A stretch of DNA of 9,755 nt from Desulfobacterales bacterium (GTDB lineage Bacteria > Desulfobacterota > Desulfobacteria > Desulfobacterales > Desulfobacteraceae): NCBI GenBank assembly GCA_022361535.1, contig JAKSAU010000863.1:1-9755 (forward strand). Direction: 5' to 3'. Position 1 is the stretch's first letter. The number at the start of each line of letters is the position of its first letter. The translations under genes and the position numbers were made by a program. This document shows, one piece after another, positions 1 to 6,074 of this stretch. The notes beneath the pieces are model-generated. The model worked only from the letters and a program-made list of their open reading frames with translations, searched no databases and was not told where the DNA came from.

Positions 1-93
1 GCCGAATAGGCATACGCAAGCGCTTCCTCCTCTTTGTACCACTTGACAGATCCGGGCTTTGAATGTAACAACGAGGATCACCATTTAAACACC
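1..93. other. window edge, no gene supported
   Basis: The plus-strand frames close early: frame 1 stops at 7-9, frame 2 at 44-46 and frame 3 at 60-62. Any of these could be the 3' tail of an upstream gene cut by the window edge, but the tails are too short to recognise. A minus-strand frame is open from about position 77 to the edge and reads like WYKEEEALAYAYS. It has only a TTG start and no visible ribosome binding site, so it is not called. Confidence 0.4.
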
Positions 94-100
94 AAGGAGG
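94..100 (+). promoter_or_regulatory. ribosome binding site of the sigma54 activator
   Basis: AAGGAGG is a near-perfect Shine-Dalgarno sequence 11 bases before the ATG at 112. It decides the start. The same frame is open back to a TTG at 34, but that would add 26 residues of no recognisable character. An ATG at 101 directly after the site is out of frame with the gene. Confidence 0.7.
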
Positions 101-111
101 ATGGCTGCACC

Positions 112-1479
112 ATGGATAAAAGTAAATCAGATATAGAACTTTTGGATCTCATGGCCAGGCTCTGCCACTCCATTGCGTTTGAAGTACAATCCGGCAATAA
201 AGAAGCCTCTTCTGCAAAACGTACGGAAAAAGATATTAACACCTTGTTTGCATTGACCGACCAGGGGCGTTCATCTGAGAATATTGCAAGTTTAGCTGAA
301 TCTTTCGGCTTGATGCTGGTGAAGTTGGAGACCCGTGATTTGCGCCAGGAAGAGTTGATTACTACCTTAAAAGAGAAAAATAAGGCCCTCGAAGCTGCAA
401 GGAAAAGGCTTGGACAACAGAACCGGTCGCTCAAGGAGTCTTTAAGGGAGAAATATCAGCCGGCCAGGTTTGTAGGGCAGTGTCCCCAGATGCTCAAAGT
501 CAAGCAGTTGGCTTTGAACATTGCTATGCGTCCGATAAACACTCTTATTCTAGGGGCCAGCGGTACGGGGAAGGAAGTCTTTGCAAAAATGATTCATTTT
601 AATTCTCCCAGGGCTGATAAACCATTTATCGCGATCAATTGCACTGCCATTCCTGATGCATTGTTTGAAAGTGAAATGTTCGGTATCAATAAAGGCGTAG
701 CCACAGGGGTTACCCAGCGCAAAGGTATTTTTGAGCAGGCCCATACCGGCACGGTGTTTTTAGATGAGATTGGGGATATGAACCTGACCAATCAGGCAAA
801 ATTGTTGAGGGTACTCGAAGAGCAGGAAGTGATGCCTGTGGGTGGGGCCAAACCTATAAAGATAGATGTAAAAGTCATATCTGCCACAAATGCCAGGCTT
901 AAAAAAGCAGTCGAAGAGGGAAAATTTCGTGAGGATCTCTATTACAGGCTAAATGTGGTGGAAATGACCCTGCCGCCTTTAAAGGACAGGGGAGAAGATA
1001 TTCTTATACTTGCAGAAAAGCTGTTAGCAAAAAATTGTACCGACCTTGGACGTGCGCCTCTTTCTTTGTCTGCGGGGGCCAGAAAATGTCTGCTTGCTTA
1101 TGAGTGGCCAGGAAATGTAAGGGAACTAAACAACGAGATGGAACGTGCAGCCGCTCTTACCTTTTCAGAGCAGGTCGAGCCAGAGGATCTTTCACCTAAA
1201 TTTCATTCTTTGGAAGCCAATTCAGACTCATTACCCGAAAATGATCCAACATCAGGTCAGGAACAATATTCATCACGTCACACAGCAACGGATGAATCAG
1301 GAAGTACTTTAAATTTCAGAGAAGCTCAAGCTCCAGTCATTCTAAACCTTGAACGCTTAAAGCACCAGGCTGTTTTAAAGGCTTTGGAGACCACCGACGG
1401 AAACAAGACAAAAGCTGCAGAATTGTTGGGTATCACTCGGGAAGGTCTTAGAAAATTACTTTTGAAACTGGAAAAATAG
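112..1479 (+). CDS. sigma54-dependent transcriptional activator (AAA+ / Fis HTH) with a novel N-terminal domain
   Basis: The 455-residue protein is a bacterial enhancer-binding protein. It should use ATP hydrolysis to remodel sigma54-RNA polymerase closed complexes. Visible parts: an N-terminal helical and coiled-coil region (about 1-115) instead of a receiver, PAS or GAF domain; Walker A GASGTGKE (148-155); Walker B VFLDEI (215-220); sensor I near ISATNAR (256-262); arginine finger region REDLYYR (273-279); sensor II PGNVRE (333-338); a variable linker (about 362-405); and a C-terminal Fis-type helix-turn-helix (about 413-452). The sigma54-contacting loop reads GVATGV (195-200) where most family members have GAFTGA, so the aromatic residue is missing. 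Residues 42-95 resemble the N-terminus of the cyclase at 8375-9289. The ATG at 112 is chosen for its AAGGAGG. No phosphoacceptor domain is present, so control probably acts through the N-terminal region. The target promoter is unknown. Confidence 0.93.
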   Translation: MDKSKSDIELLDLMARLCHSIAFEVQSGNKEASSAKRTEKDINTLFALTDQGRSSENIASLAESFGLMLVKLETRDLRQEELITTLKEKNKALEAARKRLGQQNRSLKESLREKYQPARFVGQCPQMLKVKQLALNIAMRPINTLILGASGTGKEVFAKMIHFNSPRADKPFIAINCTAIPDALFESEMFGINKGVATGVTQRKGIFEQAHTGTVFLDEIGDMNLTNQAKLLRVLEEQEVMPVGGAKPIKIDVKVISATNARLKKAVEEGKFREDLYYRLNVVEMTLPPLKDRGEDILILAEKLLAKNCTDLGRAPLSLSAGARKCLLAYEWPGNVRELNNEMERAAALTFSEQVEPEDLSPKFHSLEANSDSLPENDPTSGQEQYSSRHTATDESGSTLNFREAQAPVILNLERLKHQAVLKALETTDGNKTKAAELLGITREGLRKLLLKLEK

Positions 1480-1630
1480 GAAAATTGGTCTTTTTATTCG
1501 ATTAAGATTCTATGCAGTCGCAGGTCCATTTTAACGTCTTGTGAATTAAATGCCTGGTATGATATGTTGCGCCACCAAATTTATTGCTGATAATTGTTGA
1601 TATGATTTTTAAGGGCATAGGTAAAGGAAG
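1480..1630. other. intergenic spacer between activator and acyltransferase
   Basis: This 151-base AT-rich spacer has no convincing intrinsic terminator after the activator: there is a short T run near 1490-1495 but no GC stem before it. An extended -10 element lies at 1555-1563. I see no open frame with a good start. Confidence 0.5.
1555..1563 (+). promoter_or_regulatory. candidate extended -10 promoter for the acyltransferase
   Basis: TGGTATGAT fits the extended -10 pattern TGnTATAAT with one mismatch in the hexamer. It would start transcription near 1570 and leave a leader of about 60 bases before the ATG at 1631. No good -35 hexamer lies 16-18 bases upstream, so the call rests on the extended -10 alone. 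Confidence 0.25.
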
Positions 1631-2236
1631 ATGAGACAAATTAGATTGGCAGGAGGTAAAGACAAGGATGAGATTTCGGCACTAAGGGTGGCGGAATTCA
1701 GCCGGTCAAGGGATTTTCGCCTGTTAAAGCCCCATCTTCTAAACTGGAGTGATGTTGATGATCTGCATCCAGTCCTTGGTATCTGGGATGAAAATAATCA
1801 GGTGGTGGCTACCTTGCGATTGATTCGGGTGGATAATATGGCGCTTGCCAGTGAGGTCCTGGAAGCTGATCTGCCACAAGACATAAGGTTTCCCGGTCTG
1901 GTATTTAACTCTGCGGCAACACGAAAATCCCATCGGTGCCAGGGGTTGAATCAACTGCTTCGGTATTATGCTGTCCAGTCAGCTCAGGCGCATGGAATGC
2001 AGACCTTGTTAAGTCCGATTTATCAAAGTGCTCCCAGGATTGCATTCATGAAAAAATTGGGATATACCTGCCGTGAATTGAGCAATACCTGGCAGACCAA
2101 AGTGGTACCAAATAGCCCGCGGGTCCTGGCAGCCCTTGAAAGAGAAACTTTTTCAGGTGCACTGAAGATTCTAAAGGATACGGTTCCCGAGCTTATTAAA
2201 AAATATCCCTGGGCAGGCCCTTCTATCAGTCTTTAA
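1631..2236 (+). CDS. GNAT-superfamily acyltransferase (FeeM-like N-acyltransferase possible)
   Basis: The 201-residue soluble protein has a GNAT fold. An N-terminal strand and helix (about 3-25) are followed by a beta strand LGIWDENNQVVATLRL (49-64). The acyl-CoA binding motif A region runs from about 90 to 116, with TRKSHRCQGLNQLLR at 97-111. A later strand and helix include ARG- and LGY-type elements near 135-145. The layout recalls GNAT proteins of the N-acyl amino acid synthase group, but substrate and acyl donor cannot be read from sequence. A stop in frame at 1622-1624 prevents any earlier start. The Shine-Dalgarno is weak (AGGA ending 2 bases before the ATG), so translation may be low. 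A strong AGGAGG at 1651-1656 precedes an out-of-frame ATG and is not used. The 3' end overlaps the convergent binding-protein gene by 11 bases. Confidence 0.78.
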   Translation: MRQIRLAGGKDKDEISALRVAEFSRSRDFRLLKPHLLNWSDVDDLHPVLGIWDENNQVVATLRLIRVDNMALASEVLEADLPQDIRFPGLVFNSAATRKSHRCQGLNQLLRYYAVQSAQAHGMQTLLSPIYQSAPRIAFMKKLGYTCRELSNTWQTKVVPNSPRVLAALERETFSGALKILKDTVPELIKKYPWAGPSISL

Positions 2237-3257
2237 CCTCAATGTTTTTATAGATTTCATCTGAAGCCCCCAGGATATCAATTGACGGGTTGTATCCCAC
2301 AAGGGTGGCAGCCTCGATATTCAGAGAAAAGGAAAACTCTTTTCCTACATCCATAGGCAGTTTCCCAGGATCAGCTCCGTTAAGTATTTTCACTGCATAT
2401 TCCGCACACTGCCTGCCAAATTCTTCTTTGTCCCGTCCAATGCCAATGACCAGTCCTTTTTTGATATAAATCGGTTCCCCGGCGCTTGGTACGCTGTATT
2501 TTTCAAAAGCATCCAGAAACAGATCAAAATGTTTATGAAAGGTATTGGATATCTGGACATAAAACACATCTACTTTTGGTGCGACTTGGGCCAATGATGT
2601 TTTTATATTTTCCCGGATCACTTCTTCCGGGTATTTTACCCGGTTTTCATCTCTTAAGGAAAATCCGTGGGTGATAAAGTTAAAATCGTTTTTTTTGCTT
2701 AGCTCAGTGACTTTTTTTACTGTACCTTCGTGGCTTGGCGATCCTTTAAGATAGATCATTCCAATGCTGTTAAATGCGATCAGTTCATGGAGTAAGTTAA
2801 TCCCTATACTCACGTAGTTGCGGGTTTCCACCCCTGTATAATTGGTGCCGGAAGCCTTCCAGTCAGTAACAATGCCGGATGCTTCTGCTGCCCCAAGATC
2901 CGTAAAAACTATGGGAATATCCTTTATTTTATTTGTTACAACCTTGGTAGAGCGGGTCCCAATGGTAAAGATCAGATCAACCTCTCCTTTTTGTTTGACT
3001 TTGTCAATAAAGAGTTCCATGGCCTCAATATCGCTTTTGGCATTGTAAGAGCTTAACTCTATTTTGGAGGCAAAATCTGAGTCCGCAATTCCTTGCTTAA
3101 ATCCTTTAAGGGATTGTTGGTAGGGGATGAAGGTCTGGTGTTGGACTGTCAGAATTTTAAACGGCTCTTGGGCGGTGCTAAAAGAAGGCAGCAATGCAAC
3201 AGCAATTGCGATTACCATACTTAAGGTTCGTTTTATCAATGCGTTTTTTCTATACAT
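2226..3257 (-). CDS. periplasmic ABC-type substrate-binding protein (ABC_sub_bind family)
   Basis: The 343-residue exported protein resembles the ABC_sub_bind (PF04392, TrpX-like) family, in which a two-lobed periplasmic protein binds a small solute. A Sec signal peptide is clear: basic N-terminus, hydrophobic core near 11-23, likely cleavage after FSTA at residue 29. There is no lipobox cysteine, so the protein should be soluble in the periplasm. The mature part carries family-like segments: an opening strand (PFKILTVQHQ), DLIFTIGTRSTK, IPIVFTDLGA, a late strand (GLVIGIG) and a final EFGRQCAEYAVKIL helix. I chose the ATG at 3257 over the TTG at 3284 because AGAGGA precedes it and the signal peptide then has normal length. 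The start overlaps the end of the sensor-MFS gene by 8 bases, so translation is probably coupled. No permease or ATPase gene is nearby, which suggests a sensing role rather than import. The ligand is unknown. Confidence 0.87.
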   Translation of the reverse strand: MYRKNALIKRTLSMVIAIAVALLPSFSTAQEPFKILTVQHQTFIPYQQSLKGFKQGIADSDFASKIELSSYNAKSDIEAMELFIDKVKQKGEVDLIFTIGTRSTKVVTNKIKDIPIVFTDLGAAEASGIVTDWKASGTNYTGVETRNYVSIGINLLHELIAFNSIGMIYLKGSPSHEGTVKKVTELSKKNDFNFITHGFSLRDENRVKYPEEVIRENIKTSLAQVAPKVDVFYVQISNTFHKHFDLFLDAFEKYSVPSAGEPIYIKKGLVIGIGRDKEEFGRQCAEYAVKILNGADPGKLPMDVGKEFSFSLNIEAATLVGYNPSIDILGASDEIYKNIEVKD

Positions 3258-5259
3258 TTGAATCCTCTTGTGGACTGAATACAAGCAAAAATATCAGGTT
3301 GCCCAGGATACACAAACCACCACCGATTTCAATTGCGGTGACAATATTATACCGGGCTGCAAAAATTCCGAAAAAAACCGGCCCCAAGCCGCTTCCCACA
3401 CGTTCAAAAGAGTTATAAACAGAAAGTGCGGTTCTGGAACCCAACTTTTGGGCTGTGGATGTTGACAGCAGCAAACTGGACTGTGCCGGGAATGTAATGC
3501 TGTTTGAAATGCCCAGTAACAGCAGTGTCAGGATAACGGCCAAAGCCTTGAACCAGAGTGTACCGGATGTAAGGAAAGAGAAAAAGATCAATACTCCGCC
3601 TAAAACCAAATTTGAGACGACCACAGAAGTCAGGCTCTGTTTTATTTTCTTTATCTGTTTGTTTAAAAGTCCGGCAAATAGAATACTGGGTAACCCGTAA
3701 AACATCATGATCCGCCCAATATCACCGTACATGAAATCCGGTTTGAGAAAAATCGGCAGGCAATAGTAAAAATACCCAACAAAAATGATCCGAGTGATAA
3801 TGCCATGGAGCATTATACACAGCAGGTTTTTATCCTTAATACCTGTTTTGAAAAAAGCGGTCAGCCCAAGCTCCCGTACTTTGTCGACAGGACTGCCAAT
3901 GCTAGTTTTATCTGCCATGATCATGTAGTCAAACACAAAAATCAGCAGCACAATGGCTGCTGCTGAAAAAAATACGAACCTGTATGAGAAGTACTCCACC
4001 ATGATGCTGCCTATGATGATGCTGCAAAAAAGTCCCCCTGAAAAGGCTGAAGTGAATCCGGCCAGATAAAAGGACCTGTTTTCCTCGGTGGAATTGGCAA
4101 CGATGAATTGTTTGCAGTAAATGACAATCATGGCAAATCCGGCAGCACAAAGAACCCTGCCGAAAATCAACTGCAGTATATTGCTGGAAAGACCGCAGAG
4201 CACCAGGCCCGCAGACGCGCAAAGTGTTCCAAGCCCGATGGCATATTCCAGCCTTACCCATCGTTTAAACAGTCTGCTTCCCATAAAGAGCATAAAGAAA
4301 AATACGGCAATCATATAGCAGGTAATCGGCAAACCTATGAGAATTTCATTTGAAAACAAACCGGATAGCAGCGTGTCATTGTGCAAAAGTTCCCGGGAGA
4401 AAATCGGAAGAAAACTGGATTGCAGACTGATGCTGAAAAAGAAAATAAACACAATAGGTCTGACCTGGGATGGATCAGATATACTTTTAATACCCTGTTT
4501 AGGGGTAACAAGCTGCCACAGAATTCTTCTTTGCTTTCTGACTTCCTTTAAGAAAAATTGTCTGCCGGTATAAAATTTATTCAAAAATGCCATGGTAAGG
4601 TGGTTAAGATTGGCATGAAGATGTTGAATTTGTCCGGTCCGGATTTGGATTTGTTGTTTTAGCCGGGATAAAAAGGGCTGGAACTCCTGGGGCAAGTCAG
4701 TTGGATAAAACGGATTCAATTCATCCGCCATGGCGTTTACGGTCTTCAGTGTATCCTTGAATGGGGTTTCCATCAGTTTGGAAGCAAAAAAGCGAATGAT
4801 TTCAAAGGCAATGATCAGGCCTGCAATAGTTATGGTGAGCAGGTCAAACAGCATGTCTGCGGTTTGGCGGCCAAGGTCTTTTTTCAAGCCTAAATGAATG
4901 GTTGCTACGGTTGTGCTCTCATTGATAATTGGAATACTGATTTCTTTGTCGGTTCTTCCTGTTCGTTTGGCTGAGAAAAGGGTGTCTTGTTCTGCAGTGA
5001 TGCGGATATAGGATAGTTGGGGCGTACTATCAAGAATTGATGCTAAAAATGAATCCATTCCGCCCAAAGATCGTATGGGAATGCCGAATCCTAATGCATA
5101 TTCGATTTCTTTTTCAATGACTTCTCCAAGCTCCTGCATCATGGTGATGCTTTGCTCATTGTATTCCTTTCTGAACAGATTTACATTGGCTGCCATATAT
5201 AAAAAATGGGAAAGGCAAACAAAAAGTAAAACAATAATGATCAATCGCCTGCTTTGCAT
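3250..5259 (-). CDS. membrane sensor module fused to a major facilitator superfamily transporter
   Basis: The 669-residue protein has two halves. The first looks like a transmembrane receptor: a membrane segment (about 6-24), a periplasmic domain of about 110 residues (25-135), a second membrane segment (about 136-159), and a HAMP-like, helix-rich cytoplasmic linker (about 160-260). The second half (about 266-662) is a hydrophobic polytopic domain of about 400 residues, the usual size of a 12-helix MFS transporter. It opens with RPIVFIFFFSISLQSSF and has a basic loop SRLFKRWVR after an early helix, at the place of the MFS loop 2-3 motif. The periplasmic domain resembles that of the neighbouring gene at 5274-6074. 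The ATG at 5259 follows an AGAAAGG sequence and lies 14 bases after that gene's stop. I know of no substrate. The fusion suggests a transporter gated by an external signal, or a transporter-like domain used as a receptor. The domain split is seen in the sequence; the role is inferred. Confidence 0.85.
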   Translation of the reverse strand: MQSRRLIIIVLLFVCLSHFLYMAANVNLFRKEYNEQSITMMQELGEVIEKEIEYALGFGIPIRSLGGMDSFLASILDSTPQLSYIRITAEQDTLFSAKRTGRTDKEISIPIINESTTVATIHLGLKKDLGRQTADMLFDLLTITIAGLIIAFEIIRFFASKLMETPFKDTLKTVNAMADELNPFYPTDLPQEFQPFLSRLKQQIQIRTGQIQHLHANLNHLTMAFLNKFYTGRQFFLKEVRKQRRILWQLVTPKQGIKSISDPSQVRPIVFIFFFSISLQSSFLPIFSRELLHNDTLLSGLFSNEILIGLPITCYMIAVFFFMLFMGSRLFKRWVRLEYAIGLGTLCASAGLVLCGLSSNILQLIFGRVLCAAGFAMIVIYCKQFIVANSTEENRSFYLAGFTSAFSGGLFCSIIIGSIMVEYFSYRFVFFSAAAIVLLIFVFDYMIMADKTSIGSPVDKVRELGLTAFFKTGIKDKNLLCIMLHGIITRIIFVGYFYYCLPIFLKPDFMYGDIGRIMMFYGLPSILFAGLLNKQIKKIKQSLTSVVVSNLVLGGVLIFFSFLTSGTLWFKALAVILTLLLLGISNSITFPAQSSLLLSTSTAQKLGSRTALSVYNSFERVGSGLGPVFFGIFAARYNIVTAIEIGGGLCILGNLIFLLVFSPQEDSNV
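3263..3268 (-). promoter_or_regulatory. ribosome binding site of the substrate-binding protein
   Basis: On the minus strand AGAGGA lies 5 bases before the ATG at 3257, inside the last codons of the upstream sensor-MFS gene. It supports the shorter start, and it places initiation within the upstream reading frame, as expected for translational coupling. Confidence 0.6.
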
Positions 5260-5273
5260 TAAAAACAGCCTTT

Positions 5274-6074
5274 CTAATGGGTGTTCATAAAGGGGGTTAA
5301 TTCATTGTGGAGCTTTTTTTCAAAATCTTTTGGGTCTGATTCATTTCCCGGCTCATCCAGATGGTCATAAATGCAACGGTTTTCGGGTGAGAGCCACTGG
5401 TTTTGTTTGAGTTTCAAAAGTGTCTTATCAGCAGTCAGCAAAGGGAAAAGATTGATCCCTTTTCGGGTAAGCCCTTCATAGTCCCTATTGTCCATTTGAC
5501 TGATACTTTCTTGAATAAATCTATTGTACGGCCTGACGATGAAAAGTGTTAGCAATCCATATAAAACAGGAAGAGAAAGAGCCACAATAATCAGGAAGTT
5601 TGAAATGGACTGGCGGATTAAATAAAGCATTTTCCCTTTGATTTCATCCTGGGAGACAACAATAACCAGGTTGCCTTTTATTTCTTTACGGTCAGACAAA
5701 GGGATAAATAACCTGAACGTGTCTTGGGTTTTCTCCTGGAAAAAATCGATATGCATATGAAGGGTTTCACTGTAATCGGCCTGATTATGAGAGAAAACAA
5801 CGTGCCCTTGTGTGTCTATGATATAAAGGTTCTTGATATCATCAGGGATGATATTGCCTAAAAGACGATTAAAGTTAAGGTTCGCCAAGGATTTTCCAAA
5901 TATCAAGCTTTTGTCCAGTTTCCGCTTTAACTCCGTTCCGGTGATACGGTATTTACGCAGGTTGTTTTTTTCCAGGTTATTGGCAAGAAATCCGATTTCA
6001 AGAAAGCAATTGAGTCCCTGGACAAAAAGGATAATCAAAAAGGTAATTATAAGTATCCTTGACCTTAATCTCAT
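5274..6074 (-). CDS. membrane-bound sensor protein with one periplasmic domain and no output domain
   Basis: The 266-residue protein is not recognised as a named family. It has an N-terminal membrane segment (about 7-27) and a periplasmic domain (about 28-150) with a Cache- or PAS-like pattern around LYIIDTQGHVVFSHNQ (83-98). A second membrane segment (about 157-180) leads into a HAMP-like start (RPYNRFIQESISQMDN, 181-196). The soluble tail of about 70 residues carries no kinase, phosphatase, cyclase or methyl-accepting domain. The frame ends cleanly at TAG, so there is no direct sign of truncation, although loss of an output domain is possible. The periplasmic part resembles that of the sensor-MFS protein downstream. 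Its ATG overlaps the TGA of the phosphatase gene as ATGA, a standard coupling signal. The likely role is an accessory receptor working with its operon partners, perhaps presenting a ligand-bound state to the phosphatase. Confidence 0.72.
   Translation of the reverse strand: MRLRSRILIITFLIILFVQGLNCFLEIGFLANNLEKNNLRKYRITGTELKRKLDKSLIFGKSLANLNFNRLLGNIIPDDIKNLYIIDTQGHVVFSHNQADYSETLHMHIDFFQEKTQDTFRLFIPLSDRKEIKGNLVIVVSQDEIKGKMLYLIRQSISNFLIIVALSLPVLYGLLTLFIVRPYNRFIQESISQMDNRDYEGLTRKGINLFPLLTADKTLLKLKQNQWLSPENRCIYDHLDEPGNESDPKDFEKKLHNELTPFMNTH

Noticed and set aside
1..76. Minus-strand open frame reading into the left edge (WYKEEEALAYAYS)
   Set aside because: Only a TTG start, no ribosome binding site and too little sequence; composition alone does not support a gene.
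1480..1500. Possible terminator after the sigma54 activator
   Set aside because: There is a short T run but no GC-rich stem before it.
1555..1570. Sigma54-like site TGGTAT...TTGC upstream of the acyltransferase
   Set aside because: The GG and GC doublets are 11 bases apart, while sigma54 promoters need 10; the same bases are better read as an extended -10 element.
2203..2278. Imperfect inverted repeat ATATCCCTGGG and CCCAGGATAT around the convergent stops
   Set aside because: One bulge and a loop of about 55 bases inside coding sequence; likely chance, and no T tract follows the arms.
3268..5290. Several plus-strand open frames opposite the sensor-MFS gene
   Set aside because: They are short, have no good start sites, and lie antisense to a gene with clear membrane and domain structure.
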